Source: Haloechinothrix aidingensis
Lineage (GTDB): Bacteria > Actinomycetota > Actinomycetes > Mycobacteriales > Pseudonocardiaceae
Assembly (NCBI RefSeq): GCF_013450155.1
Contig: NZ_JACCKD010000006.1
Coordinates: 62,001 to 126,000, forward strand
Length of the DNA stretch: 64,000 nucleotides
Reading direction: 5' to 3'
Part shown: positions 14,907-24,398 of the stretch, in pieces
How the letters are laid out: the number at the start of each line of letters is the position of its first letter
Position numbering within the stretch: the first letter of the stretch is position 1
Notes under the pieces: generated by a model
The model's input: the letters and a program-made list of their open reading frames with translations, nothing else
The model's database searches: none
Told to the model about the DNA's origin: nothing
Made by a program: the position numbers and the translations under genes

Positions 14907-15164
14907 ATCGCTCCTCGGTAGCGGGGCGTGGGACGGGTTCGACTCCCCGCGGTCGGTAACCTCAGGTGTGGTCGCGTGGTGTGTGCCGGTCCGTCGCATT
15001 TGCGTGGTCGGTTCGCGGCAGTACGTTGTTACACGCGACGGCTGCTCCGTACGAGTGACATCGGTGAGTGACGGCCGTGCTTCAGGGCCACGAGCGGGAC
15101 ATCGCTCCGGGAGTAAGGCGTGTGCCAACCGGCGTTCGTGGTCCGGCCACCGCGCTCGCGGGCG

Positions 15165-15908
15165 TCACTCCCAGCGGAAGAACGTCGCCGCGATGGCGGT
15201 GGCGATGCCGAGAACGCCAAGCAGCACGAGTACGGGTACCAGGTTCTCGGACCACGCTTGCCCCAGCCAGAGGCCCTGGAGAAGCTCCACGAGCTGTGTC
15301 AGGGGCGAGAGCTGCGCTCCCTGCCGTATCCCGTCGGGTAGCACCGCCAGCGGGACGGCTGCACCCGACAGGATGATCAGTGGGAAGACCAGCACGTTGC
15401 CTACACCCTGCGCGACTCCCTGGGAGGGAAGGACCGCCGCGAGGGCGTAGCCGACAGCGAGGAAGGTGAGCACCCCGAGTGCCGAGGCCAGCAGCACACC
15501 GGCGAGGTTGCCATGCGCGTGCGCGCCGAAACCGAGGATTCCCACCGCGAACATCACGGCGATGCCGAGCATGGACAGTGCGAATCGGACCGCGACGTCG
15601 GCAGCGATGTAGGCCAGCGGGCGTAGCGGGGTGGCACGGAAGCGGCGCAGGGCGCCGGTCTCGCGCTGGGTGACGATGTCGGTGGGTACCACGACGAGTC
15701 CCGAGATCGCGACAACGATCGCGGTGATGCTGGCCAGGTTGGCGTCGATGTAGCCGCGGTCGCCGAACTCCGGAACGGGGTCGTTGCCGAAGATGAGGCC
15801 CATGAGGAGAGCGAAAAGGGGAGCGAAGGCGATCACGAAGAACGCCGCGGCAGGCTCGCGCAGGGTCCTCTTCGTCTGGACGCCGACGAGCTTGGTGGCG
15901 ATGGTCAT
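15165..15908 (-). CDS. ABC-2 type exporter permease
   Basis: A 247-residue integral membrane protein with six predicted helices, as in DrrB/ABC-2 permeases: KRTLREPAAAFFVIAFAP, IVTQRETGALRRFRATPL (cytoplasmic loop), FPLIILSGAAVPLAVLP and LSPLTQLVELLQGLWLG. Its ATG overlaps the ATPase stop by 4 bp, so the two form one exporter. Likely cargo is a hydrophobic compound or lipid; the substrate cannot be read from sequence. Confidence 0.9.
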   Translation of the reverse strand: MTIATKLVGVQTKRTLREPAAAFFVIAFAPLFALLMGLIFGNDPVPEFGDRGYIDANLASITAIVVAISGLVVVPTDIVTQRETGALRRFRATPLRPLAYIAADVAVRFALSMLGIAVMFAVGILGFGAHAHGNLAGVLLASALGVLTFLAVGYALAAVLPSQGVAQGVGNVLVFPLIILSGAAVPLAVLPDGIRQGAQLSPLTQLVELLQGLWLGQAWSENLVPVLVLLGVLGIATAIAATFFRWE

Positions 15909-16885
15909 GCCGGCGCTCCTTCCCGCATCCGGCGGCCTGTGAGTGCGAGGAAGACGTCCTCGAGGCTGGGTTGCTGGGAGCGCAGATCGTGCACTCTCGC
16001 GTCGATACCGGCCAGCACGCCCATCACATCTTGTGCGAACCGGGCGCTGGTGCCGTGCACGATCACACGCCCCTCGACGTGTTCGGCGTAGCTGACTCCC
16101 GGCAGGGCGTGGAGGCGGTCGAGTGGTGGCGAGCCGTCGACGACGAAGCTCATGGTGCTTTCCGCTCCGGTCGAGGCGATGAGTTCGGGAACGGTGCCGA
16201 GGGCGACGATCCTGCCGTGGTCGACGATCGCGACGCGGTCGCAGAGGCGTTCGGCTTCCTCCATGAAGTGCGTGGTGAGCACGACGGTCGTGCCGCCGTC
16301 GCGGATATCCCGGATCACGTCCCAAATCGCCAGGCGCGCCTGGGGGTCGAGGCCGGTGGTGAGCTCGTCGAGGAAGACGAGGCCGGGATCGTTGACGAGC
16401 GCGAATGCGATGAACACGCGCTGGCGCTGGCCGCCGGAGAGCTTCTCGACGTAGGAGCCGGTCTTGTTCCCGAGACCGAGCCGGGTGAGGAGGTCGCGCC
16501 AGTCGGCCGGTCGCTCGTAGCAGGCCGCGAACAGGTCCAGTGCCTCGCCGACCTTGATGCGCTGCGGTAGCGCGGAGGTCTGCAGCTGGACGCCGGTGCG
16601 CTCACGCACCAGGCGGGTCCGGCGCTGCGGGTCCAGGCCGAGTACCTCGATGCTGCCGCTGTCGTGGGTGCGCAACCCCTCGACGCACTCCAGGAGCGTG
16701 GTCTTCCCGGCGCCGTTGGGGCCGATGATGCCGAAGATCTCGCCGCGGTGGACATCGAAGGACACGCCATCGACGGCCCGGACCTCACCGTAGTGCTTGA
16801 CGACGTTCTCGCAGCTCACCGCCACCGAGTCAGAGCGCTCCTCGTCTCCAGGGGCGCCGCAAGCCTTGCCCTCACCTGGTCGCAT
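15905..16885 (-). CDS. ABC exporter ATP-binding protein (DrrA-like)
   Basis: A 326-residue ATPase. Walker A is GIIGPNGAGKTT, Q-loop around TGVQLQTS, signature LSGGQRQR, Walker B LVFLDELTTGLD and H-loop TTH. A C-terminal extension of about 80 residues (from SFVVDGSPPL to the end) matches the regulatory tail of DrrA-type exporters. Start at 16885 with GGAGA 7 nt upstream, just inside ACGGTTCG. The Walker B ends in DELTTGLD instead of DEPTTGLD, a minor change. Translation is coupled to the permease. Confidence 0.92.
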   Translation of the reverse strand: MRPGEGKACGAPGDEERSDSVAVSCENVVKHYGEVRAVDGVSFDVHRGEIFGIIGPNGAGKTTLLECVEGLRTHDSGSIEVLGLDPQRRTRLVRERTGVQLQTSALPQRIKVGEALDLFAACYERPADWRDLLTRLGLGNKTGSYVEKLSGGQRQRVFIAFALVNDPGLVFLDELTTGLDPQARLAIWDVIRDIRDGGTTVVLTTHFMEEAERLCDRVAIVDHGRIVALGTVPELIASTGAESTMSFVVDGSPPLDRLHALPGVSYAEHVEGRVIVHGTSARFAQDVMGVLAGIDARVHDLRSQQPSLEDVFLALTGRRMREGAPA

Positions 16886-17036
16886 CGAACCGTCTCCCCA
16901 GTGCGCACGACGTGAACGATTCACGAACCTATCGTGCACGTCGTGTGCCGCGCAGCCGATTCCTGATGCCCGGTCCGGGCTACCGGTCGGCGACTGCCGG
17001 TCCCTGGAACCGATCGGCGTCGGGCAGAATGCCCGC

Positions 17037-17459
17037 ATGAGCAAGTACGCGGTGGTGACGTTCGTGCAGAAGCGTATCGCGAACCCGATCGTGCGAAGCG
17101 TGTTGTTGCGCGGCTGGTCGCTGCCCGGGTACGCGCTGCTGGAGACGACCGGGCGCAGGTCCGGTCAGCCACGGTTCACCCCGGTGGGCGACGGGTCGGA
17201 CGGGGAGACGTTCTGGATCGTCGCCGAGCACGGTCGCCGGTCCGCGTACGTGCGCAATATCGGGACCACACCGCGGGTCAGGGTCAAGATCCGAGGTCAG
17301 TGGCGGCACGGCACCGCGCACGTGCTGCCCGACGACGATCCCCGCGAACGCCAGCGGTATCTGGGTAAGCGGCTGAGCGCCCGGCTCAACGCGGTGGCCG
17401 TGCGATCCCTGGGCACGGACCTGCTGACCGTGCGCGTCGATCTCGATCCCGTGCGCTGA
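17037..17459 (+). CDS. Deazaflavin (F420)-dependent nitroreductase family protein
   Basis: A 140-residue Ddn/DUF385-type split beta-barrel. The segments LLETTGRRSGQPRFTPV, FWIVAEHGRRSAYVRNI and RVKIRGQWRHGTAHVLPDDD are the family signature for binding F420 and reducing hydrophobic substrates. Start ATG at 17037; no strong ribosome site is visible. It is alone, divergent from the ABC exporter and convergent with the KAS III gene across a strong hairpin. Supports an actinobacterial host, since F420 is common there. Confidence 0.88.
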   Translation: MSKYAVVTFVQKRIANPIVRSVLLRGWSLPGYALLETTGRRSGQPRFTPVGDGSDGETFWIVAEHGRRSAYVRNIGTTPRVRVKIRGQWRHGTAHVLPDDDPRERQRYLGKRLSARLNAVAVRSLGTDLLTVRVDLDPVR

Positions 17460-17529
17460 CCACACGGTCCGCATCCCCGCGCGCCGGGACGCGGCGCGGG
17501 CCCGGACGATACCGGGGTCGTTGCTCGAG

Positions 17530-17568
17530 GCCGGGCCGGGCGCGAACCCTGCAATCGCCCGGCCCGGC
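17530..17568. terminator. 13-bp perfect hairpin between convergent genes
   Basis: GCCGGGCCGGGCG and its exact complement with a 13-nt loop, in the 287-bp gap between the F420-family and KAS III genes. No T-tract. Probably a bidirectional terminator; nothing else recognisable lies in this gap. Confidence 0.6.
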
Positions 17569-17746
17569 GATAACCCCGAACTTGCGGCGAAGGAACCGCC
17601 GGCACGGAAGGCCTGAGAGCGATCCGGCGGCTCCCTCACTCACGTGGCTACCCGGACGGGCGGAGCGTCAAACCCGTCCACTCGAGTCGGCCCGGAGCGG
17701 CCGAGTCCGGCCACGCGCGGCCGGTCGCGGCCACCGGGCGACGTCC

Positions 17747-18763
17747 CTAGGGCAGGGCGACGACCTGGCCCGCGTAGCTGAGGCCTGCCCCGAATCCCAG
17801 GAGCAGCGCGGTGTCACCGGACGCCGACTGGCCGGAGCTCAGCAGCGTGTCCATGGCCAGCGGGATGGACGCGCCGGAGGTGTTGCCCTGGTCGACGAGG
17901 TCGCGGGCGACCACGACCCGGTCGGCGAGCCCGAGCGACCCGGCGATGGCGGTCGTGATCCGGTTGTTGGCCTGGTGCGGGATGAAGGCGTCCAGATCGT
18001 CGAGCGTCAGCCCGGCCGCCTTGACGGCGTGCCGGCCCACCTCGGCGACGCTGGTCGTCGCCCAGCGGAACACCGCCTGCCCGTTCATCCGCATCGGCGG
18101 GTACGGCGTGGCGGGGTCCTCGGCGAGCTCCTCGCGCCAGCGGGTCCAGCTGCGCTCCTGGGCGATCGCGTCACTGCGCGCGCCGTCGCCGCCCCACACC
18201 ACCGGCCCGATACCCGGCTGTGCCGACGCGCCGACGACCGCTGCGCCCGCCCCGTCGGCGAACAGGAACGCCGTGCCCCGGTCGGTGGGGTCGATCATGT
18301 CCATCATCCGTTCGGCCCCGACCACGAGTACGGACCGGGCGCTGCCGCCGCGGACGAAGTCGTTCGCCATGGCCAGGGCGTAGCAGAACCCTGCGCATGC
18401 CGCGGAGACGTCGAACGCGCCCGCGGTCGTCGCTCCGATGCGGTGGGCGAGCTCGCTCGCCGCCGCGGGGGTCTGCTTGAAGTACGAGATGGTGGCGACC
18501 ACGACGCAGTCGATCCCCTCGGCAGCTATCTCGCTGCGTTGTAGCGCGACCCGGGCTGCCGCCTCGGCCATGTCCAGCAGCCCCTCGTCCCGGCCCGCCC
18601 AGCGGCGCGTCCGGATACCCGAGCGGGTACGGATCCACTCATCGCTCGACGAGATCGGCCCGGCTACCTCGTCGTTGCCGACCAGCCGTTCCGGACGGTA
18701 GGCGCCCAGACCGAGTATCCGGGTAAACCTCGGACCTGACTCGATCCGTATGGACGCACCCAC
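17747..18763 (-). CDS. Beta-ketoacyl-ACP synthase III-type enzyme (FabH-like)
   Basis: A 338-residue thiolase-fold condensing enzyme. I chose the GTG at 18763 because AGGAG lies 7 nt upstream; a GTG at 18793 would add ten residues. The catalytic triad is complete: Cys123 (SAACAGF), His263 (IPHQANNRI) and Asn294 (QGNTSGAS). It starts acyl chains by condensing an acyl-CoA with malonyl-ACP, in fatty acid or secondary-metabolite synthesis. It stands alone without acpP, fabD or fabF, which favours an accessory or specialised priming enzyme over the housekeeping FabH. Confidence 0.92.
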   Translation of the reverse strand: MGASIRIESGPRFTRILGLGAYRPERLVGNDEVAGPISSSDEWIRTRSGIRTRRWAGRDEGLLDMAEAAARVALQRSEIAAEGIDCVVVATISYFKQTPAAASELAHRIGATTAGAFDVSAACAGFCYALAMANDFVRGGSARSVLVVGAERMMDMIDPTDRGTAFLFADGAGAAVVGASAQPGIGPVVWGGDGARSDAIAQERSWTRWREELAEDPATPYPPMRMNGQAVFRWATTSVAEVGRHAVKAAGLTLDDLDAFIPHQANNRITTAIAGSLGLADRVVVARDLVDQGNTSGASIPLAMDTLLSSGQSASGDTALLLGFGAGLSYAGQVVALP

Positions 18764-19069
18764 CAAGCTACTCCTGACGCTGCCGACGGCCACCGGGGTG
18801 AGGCATGCAGAACGTGCCCCACCCCAACAGAACCGTTACCAGCGGGTAGAGCAACGAGGAGTGACGCAGATCGCCCCCTGGCCCCGCAGGCGGGCAGCCC
18901 GGTCACCGTGTCGCGGCGCCACGACCCCCGGATGCGATCGAGTGCGGTCGTGCCGCGTGCGGCGGTCGGCGTCGCGCCCAGCGTGCCACCGCAGGCGCAG
19001 CAGCGCCGATGAAGTACCGTTGCCGGACGCGCCGAATGTGACCGGGCAGCGACAGGAGGACAGGTTCAC
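18764..19069. other. 306-bp divergent intergenic region (KAS III / MscS)
   Basis: Holds the start regions of both flanking genes: AGGAG for the KAS III gene on the left and AGGAGGA at 19053-19059 for the MscS gene on the right. No convincing palindrome, riboswitch or small gene was seen. Confidence 0.5.
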
Positions 19070-20053
19070 TTGTTGCAATCACACATGACATCGGCTTCCG
19101 GTGACGCCGTCGCACCGCTGGCACAGGCGGACTCGGTATCCGACTGGTTCACGTCCAATATCGGCACGTTCGTCTCGGGGCTCGTGAACGTCGTCATCAT
19201 CGTCGTGGTGGCGATCGTGCTGCGTTTCGTGGCACAACGGTTGATCACCCGTCTGGTCAAACGCGTCATCAGTTCGCATCAACGTCTCAACCAGACGAAG
19301 AACAAGGTCAACCGGCAGGTCAGGGAGACATCGGACGAGGCGAAGCTGCGCGAGGAACGGCGTGCGCAGCACGCGCACACCGTCGGCGGCGTGCTCGGCA
19401 GCGCAGCCACGCTCGTCATCTTCGGTGCGGCCTTCGTGATGATCCTTGGTGAGTTCGGGATGAACATCGGGCCGATCCTGGCCAGCGCCGGTGTGCTCGG
19501 TCTCGCGATCGGTTTCGGCGCGCAGAGCCTCGTGCAGGACTTCCTGGCCGGGCTGTTCATGATGACCGAGGACCAGTTCGGGATCGGTGACGTGATCGAC
19601 GTCGGCGAGGCCGTCGGCACCGTCGAGGCCATGACCCTGCGCATCACCAAGATCCGCGACCTGGACGGCGGGCTGTGGCACGTACGCAACGGGGAGATCC
19701 TGCGTGTGTGCAACATGAACCAGGACTGGGCCAACTCCGTTGTGGAGATTCCGCTCGACTACTCGGTGGACCTGGCGCAGGCGAAGCAGGTGATCGAGGA
19801 CAGCTTGCGGGAGTTCGCGAACCACCCCGAGTACCAGGCACAGATCCTCGAGCAGCCCGATGTCAGCGGCGTGATCGGTATCGGCAACGGCGCGGTGACC
19901 ATGCGGATCATCACCAAGACGCAGCCGGGCGCGCAGTGGGCGCTCGGGCGCGCGGTGCGCGCCCATCTCAAGGAGCGGTTCGACAGGGAGGGCATCCAGG
20001 TCGCCTACCCCGTGCTGTACCGCAGCGGCGCAGGAGCGGCTCAGCAGGGCTGA
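19070..20053 (+). CDS. Small-conductance mechanosensitive channel (MscS family)
   Basis: A 327-residue channel. A TTG start at 19070 sits 10 nt after AGGAGG; the first ATG at 19085 is too far from it. One N-terminal helix (about 25-50), a charged linker (HQRLNQTKNKVNRQ), two more helices, and the pore-lining TM3 with the Gly/Ala pattern SAGVLGLAIGFGAQSLVQDFLAG. The beta domain begins DQFGIGDVID and the C-terminal alpha/beta part contains GNGAVTMRIITKT. It opens under membrane tension in hypo-osmotic shock. Shorter at the N-terminus than some actinobacterial MscS, but complete. Confidence 0.93.
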   Translation: MLQSHMTSASGDAVAPLAQADSVSDWFTSNIGTFVSGLVNVVIIVVVAIVLRFVAQRLITRLVKRVISSHQRLNQTKNKVNRQVRETSDEAKLREERRAQHAHTVGGVLGSAATLVIFGAAFVMILGEFGMNIGPILASAGVLGLAIGFGAQSLVQDFLAGLFMMTEDQFGIGDVIDVGEAVGTVEAMTLRITKIRDLDGGLWHVRNGEILRVCNMNQDWANSVVEIPLDYSVDLAQAKQVIEDSLREFANHPEYQAQILEQPDVSGVIGIGNGAVTMRIITKTQPGAQWALGRAVRAHLKERFDREGIQVAYPVLYRSGAGAAQQG

Positions 20054-20132
20054 CCCGGCACCGCCGGTTCACGGGTTGCCACCGGTACGACGGGTCTGTG
20101 GGCCTCGTGGCGTCGTGCCGGCCGTGTCGCTC

Positions 20133-20187
20133 GGCTGCCGCCCGGCTGTCGCCCGGCTGTCGCCCGGCTGCCGCCCGGCTGTCGCCC
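20133..20187 (+). repeat. Five tandem copies of an 11-bp unit upstream of hen1
   Basis: GGCTGYCGCCC is repeated five times without gaps (third-position alternation T or C: GGCTGCCGCCC or GGCTGTCGCCC). It lies between mscS and hen1, ending 54 bp before the hen1 start, in the likely leader or promoter region. Copy number could vary by slippage. Confidence 0.9.
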
Positions 20188-20241
20188 GGCACCACCGATA
20201 TTCGCAAGACATCGGACGGCGTGTGGTGCAGACTGCACGCG

Positions 20242-21657
20242 ATGCTGGTGACCATCACTTCGACCGCGCCGCCTGCCACGGATCTCGGCTTCTTGCTGCA
20301 CAAGCATCCCGACCGGGCGCAGAGCTTCGACGTGGCCGTGGGGCGCGCGCACGTGTTCTACCCGGAAGCCGAGCACGACCGGTGCACGGTGGCCCTGCAG
20401 CTGGAGGTCGATCCGGTCGAGCTGGTTCGGGGCAAGCGGTTCGGCGGCAAAGACGCGTTCTCGCTGGCACAGTACGTCAACGACCGGCCTTACGCGGCCT
20501 CCTCGATGCTGGCCGTCGCGCTGCGTCGGGTGTTCTCGACGGCGATGGCCGGGCGCTGCGATGCGCGCCCGGAGCTGGTCACGCAGCGGCTGTCGCTGCG
20601 GATCCATCTACCGGCTGTGTCGAGCCGCGGTGGTGCGGAAGCGGTGCGGCAGCTGTTCGCCCCGCTGGGGTGGCAGGTCGACGCGCGAGTGGTGCCGCTG
20701 GATCCGCACGTGCCGGAGTGGGGCGATTCCGCCTACATCGACCTGCGTTTGCGCGGGGAGCAGCGGCTCGCCGACGCGCTGAATCACCTGTACGTCCTGC
20801 TGCCGGTGCTCGATGATGGCAAGCACTACTGGGTGAGCGAGGACGAGGTCGACAAGTTGATGCGGGCGGGCGAGGGGTGGCTGTCGACGCACCCGGCCCG
20901 TGAGCTGATCACTCAGCGGTACCTCGCCCACCAGCGCAGCCTGGTCTCCCGCGCGGTGGGCCGCCTGGCCGAGGTGGACGGCAGCGAGCCGGAGAGCCTG
21001 GACAACGCGGTCCTCGACGAGGATGCGAAGGCGCCGCGGAGCGAGACGCTTGCGCAGCTGCGGCGGCGGGAGGTCGTGGCGGCGCTGCGGGAGGCAGGGG
21101 CTTCGCGTGTGGTGGATTTCGGCTGTGGTGAGGGCGGGTTGCTCCGCGATCTCCTGGACGACCCGTCCTTCACCGAGATCGTCGGAGCCGACGTGTCCGG
21201 TCGTGCGTTGCGGCTGGCCGAACGCCGGTTGAACCTGGACCGGCGGCCGGACAGCCAGCGTGCGCGTGTGCGGTTGCTGCTGTCCGCGCTGACCTATCGC
21301 GACCAGCGGCTCACCGGGTTCGAAGCCGGCGTGCTTATGGAGGTGATCGAACACATCGACCCGCCCCGGCTGGCCGCGGTGGAGGACACGGTGTTCGGCT
21401 TCGCCCGGCCGGTGACGGTCGTGGTGACGACACCGAACGCGGAGTACAACGACCGGTTCCCGGAGCTGGCAGCGGGCCGGTTCCGGCATCCCGATCACCG
21501 GTTCGAGTGGTCTCGCGCGGAGTTTCGTGACTGGGCCGAGGCGGTGGCCACGCGGAGCGGGTACCAGGTGCGGTTACTGCCCGTCGGCGAGGACGATCCC
21601 GAGGTGGGACCGCCCACGCAGCTGGCGGTTTTCCACCGTGCGGAGGTGGCGGCATGA
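20242..21657 (+). CDS. hen1: RNA 3'-terminal 2'-O-methyltransferase Hen1
   Basis: A 471-residue bacterial Hen1. The N-terminal half (about 1-245) is the bacteria-specific domain that helps activate the ligase of Pnkp. The C-terminal half is the methyltransferase: SAM motif VDFGCGEGG (291-299) and the metal site Glu367/Glu370/His371 (MEVIEHID) with a further His in FRHPDHRFEW. It adds a 2'-O-methyl group at the 3' end of broken RNA before Pnkp reseals it, protecting the repaired site. Its stop overlaps the pnkp start (ATGA). The start ATG at 20242 fits the family N-terminus. Confidence 0.96.
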   Translation: MLVTITSTAPPATDLGFLLHKHPDRAQSFDVAVGRAHVFYPEAEHDRCTVALQLEVDPVELVRGKRFGGKDAFSLAQYVNDRPYAASSMLAVALRRVFSTAMAGRCDARPELVTQRLSLRIHLPAVSSRGGAEAVRQLFAPLGWQVDARVVPLDPHVPEWGDSAYIDLRLRGEQRLADALNHLYVLLPVLDDGKHYWVSEDEVDKLMRAGEGWLSTHPARELITQRYLAHQRSLVSRAVGRLAEVDGSEPESLDNAVLDEDAKAPRSETLAQLRRREVVAALREAGASRVVDFGCGEGGLLRDLLDDPSFTEIVGADVSGRALRLAERRLNLDRRPDSQRARVRLLLSALTYRDQRLTGFEAGVLMEVIEHIDPPRLAAVEDTVFGFARPVTVVVTTPNAEYNDRFPELAAGRFRHPDHRFEWSRAEFRDWAEAVATRSGYQVRLLPVGEDDPEVGPPTQLAVFHRAEVAA

Positions 21658-24260
21658 CGGACGACGACGTGGTGGCCCGCGAACTGGCTGTACCCGCCCT
21701 TTCCCTGGTCGTGCTGATCGGGGTGACCGGCTCCGGCAAGTCCGGCTTCGCCGCGCGGCACTTCGGGCGGTACGAGGTGATCTCGAGTGATGCCTGCCGC
21801 GGCCTGGTCGCCGACGACGAGACGGACCAGTCCGCGACCGCGGCGGCGTTCGAGGTGCTGCACTTCATCGCGAGCAAGCGGCTGGAAGCGGGCAGGTTGA
21901 CCGTGGTCGACGCGACCAACGTGCAGCGCGAGGCGCGCAAGCAGCTGGTGGACCTGGCGCGCGCGCACGACGTGCTACCCGTGACGATCGTGCTCGATGT
22001 CCCGGAGCCGGTGTGCGCCGAGCGCAACGCCGGGCGCCCCGACCGCGACTTCGGTCCCGCCGTGGTGCGCAGGCAGCACGACCAGTTGCGCCGGTCGATG
22101 CGTGGCCTGGCCAAGGAGGGCTTCCGAACGGTGCACGTGCTGCGCGGGGTCGGCGAGGTCGACGCCGCGCGGGTTACCCGTGAGCGGCTGTTCAACGACT
22201 ACCGGCACGAGACCGGGCCGTTCGACGTGCTCGGGGACGTGCACGGCTGCCGCGCCGAGCTGGAGACGCTGCTGGAGCAACTCGGTTACACCATCGACCG
22301 CGACGGCGCCGGCCACGCCGTCGACGCCGCCCATCCTGACGGCCGCACGGCGATCTTCGTCGGCGATCTGATCGACCGCGGTCCCGACTCCCCGGGCGTG
22401 CTGCGGCTGGTCATGGGCATGGTCGCTGCCGGTCATGCGCTGGCGGTGCCGGGCAACCATGAGGACAAACTGGTCCGGGCGTTGCGCGGCAGGAAGGTGA
22501 CGACCTCCCACGGGCTGGCCGAAACGCTCGGGCAGCTCGCCGCGGAGGGCGAGGCGTTCCGCGACGAAGTGGAACGGTTCTGCGACGGCCTGGTGTCGCA
22601 CCTGGTGCTGGACGGCGGCGACCTGGTGGTCGCGCACGCCGGCCTGAAGGAGGCCTACCACGGTCGTGCTTCGGGCCGCGTGCGTAGCTTCGCGCTGTAC
22701 GGGGACACCACCGGTGAAACCGACCAGTTCGGCCTGCCGGTTCGTTACCCGTGGGCCGACGACTACCGTGGCCGCGCTGTCGTGGCCTACGGCCACACAC
22801 CCACACCCGAACCGGAGTGGGTGAACAACACGATCTGCCTGGACACCGGCTGCGTCTTCGGCGGCAGGCTCACGGCGCTGCGCTATCCGGAGAAGGAGAT
22901 CGTGTCGGTGCCGGCGCGACGCGTCTGGTACGAGCCCGCCAGGCCGTTCCCGCCGGCTGCTGCGGAGCCGGTGGCAGGCGAGGAGCATCGCGAGGACGGC
23001 CAGGTCCGCCGTCGCGAGCCGGACGTCCTCGACCTCACCGATGTGCTGGGCAAGCGTGGCGTCGAGACGGCGCATCACGGCCGGGTGAGCATCCGGGAGG
23101 AAAGCGCCGCGGGCGCGCTTGAGGTGATGAGCCGGTTCGCGCTGCACCCGCGCTGGCTGCTGTACCTCCCGCCGACGATGGCACCGTGCGCCACATCGGA
23201 GCGCACGGACCTGCTGGAACATCCCGCAGAGGCGTTCGACGCCTACCGTCGTGACGGTGTCCGGCACGTCATCTGCCAGGAGAAGCACATGGGCTCGAGG
23301 GCCGTCGTGCTGGTGTGCCGCGACGGCCGGACAGCCCGGCACCACTTCGGCGCCCCCGACGGGACAACCGGGGCGGTCCATACCCGCACCGGCCGCTCGT
23401 TCTTCGAGCACGAGCGCACCGAGCAGATTCTGGGCAGGTTGCGTTCGGCGCTCGAAGACGCCGGAGTATGGGCGGAGCTCGGGGCGGAGTGGCTGCTGTT
23501 CGACTGCGAACTGCTGCCCTGGTCGGCCAAGGCCGGTGAGCTGGTGCGCAGCCAGTACGCCACGGTGGGCGCGGCAGCCCGCTCGGCGCTGCCTGCGGCA
23601 CGAGACGCCCTGGAACGCGCTGCTGAGCGTGGACTCGATGTCGACGGTTTGCTGGCCCGCACGCGAGCACGCGACAGCAACGCGGACGCCTTCGTGCGCG
23701 CCTACCGGCGCTACTGCTGGCCGACCGACGGGCTCGCCGGGGTGCGGCTGGCGCCGTTCCAGCTGCTCGCCACCGACACCGCGACCTTCGAGGACCGCGA
23801 TCACGGTTGGCATCTCGGGGTCGCGGACCGGCTGCTTGCCGCCGACCCGGAACTGGTGCAGCCCACGCGCCGTATGCTGGCCGATACCGGCGACGCCGAC
23901 TCCGTGGCGGCCGCGACGCGGTGGTGGGAGGAACTGACCGGCGACGGCGGCGAGGGCATGGTCGTCAAGCCCGACGCGAATCTCACCAGGGGCAACCGAG
24001 GGTTGGTCCAGCCAGGGCTGAAGGTGCGTGGCCGCGAGTACCTGCGGCTGGTGTACGGGCCGGACTACACCGAACCGGCCCATCTGGAGCGGCTCCGCAA
24101 GCGCCGGCTGAACCACAAGCGCTCGCTCGCGCTGCGCGAGTACGCCCTCGGGCTGGAGGCGCTCACCCGTGCCGTGCACCGTGAGCCGCTCTGGCGGGTG
24201 CACGAAGCGGTGTTCGCTGTCCTGGCCCTGGAGTCCGAAGCCGTCGACCCGCGGCTTTGA
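21654..24260 (+). CDS. pnkp: Polynucleotide kinase-phosphatase-ligase Pnkp (RNA repair)
   Basis: An 868-residue three-module enzyme. The N-terminal kinase has the P-loop GVTGSGKS (about 23-30) and phosphorylates 5'-OH ends. The central metallophosphoesterase (about 190-400) has GDVHGC, GDLIDRGPDS and GNHED and removes 2',3'-cyclic or 3' phosphates. The C-terminal adenylyltransferase has the nucleotidyl lysine Lys544 in EKHMGSR and the later motifs GEGMVVKP and LKVRGREYLR. With Hen1 it repairs RNAs cut by ribotoxins. All three active sites look intact. Confidence 0.97.
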   Translation: MTDDDVVARELAVPALSLVVLIGVTGSGKSGFAARHFGRYEVISSDACRGLVADDETDQSATAAAFEVLHFIASKRLEAGRLTVVDATNVQREARKQLVDLARAHDVLPVTIVLDVPEPVCAERNAGRPDRDFGPAVVRRQHDQLRRSMRGLAKEGFRTVHVLRGVGEVDAARVTRERLFNDYRHETGPFDVLGDVHGCRAELETLLEQLGYTIDRDGAGHAVDAAHPDGRTAIFVGDLIDRGPDSPGVLRLVMGMVAAGHALAVPGNHEDKLVRALRGRKVTTSHGLAETLGQLAAEGEAFRDEVERFCDGLVSHLVLDGGDLVVAHAGLKEAYHGRASGRVRSFALYGDTTGETDQFGLPVRYPWADDYRGRAVVAYGHTPTPEPEWVNNTICLDTGCVFGGRLTALRYPEKEIVSVPARRVWYEPARPFPPAAAEPVAGEEHREDGQVRRREPDVLDLTDVLGKRGVETAHHGRVSIREESAAGALEVMSRFALHPRWLLYLPPTMAPCATSERTDLLEHPAEAFDAYRRDGVRHVICQEKHMGSRAVVLVCRDGRTARHHFGAPDGTTGAVHTRTGRSFFEHERTEQILGRLRSALEDAGVWAELGAEWLLFDCELLPWSAKAGELVRSQYATVGAAARSALPAARDALERAAERGLDVDGLLARTRARDSNADAFVRAYRRYCWPTDGLAGVRLAPFQLLATDTATFEDRDHGWHLGVADRLLAADPELVQPTRRMLADTGDADSVAAATRWWEELTGDGGEGMVVKPDANLTRGNRGLVQPGLKVRGREYLRLVYGPDYTEPAHLERLRKRRLNHKRSLALREYALGLEALTRAVHREPLWRVHEAVFAVLALESEAVDPRL

Positions 24261-24316
24261 CGACCAGGGAACGATCCCGGTGCGCCGAAAAAAAGTCCGA
24301 CGAATCTCGGCCGCGG

Positions 24317-24344
24317 TGTCGATCCACCCGGTCGCCGCTCGACG
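24317..24344 (+). promoter_or_regulatory. ECF42-type promoter before the YciI/DGPF gene
   Basis: TGTCGA (24317-24322), 17 bp, CGACG (24340-24344), ending 54 bp before the YciI start. From memory, ECF42 sigma factors use a TGTCGA -35 and a CGA-type -10 in front of their DGPF genes; the ECF42 gene is immediately downstream here. Confidence 0.6.
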
Positions 24345-24398
24345 CGTATGTAGCGGCCGGGGAGAGGGCCCGCGGCCACCGAGATGAAGGAGATCACG

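Noticed and set aside
20133-20187. Tandem repeat considered as a CRISPR array
   Set aside because: Units of 11 bp are contiguous without spacers and no cas genes are near.
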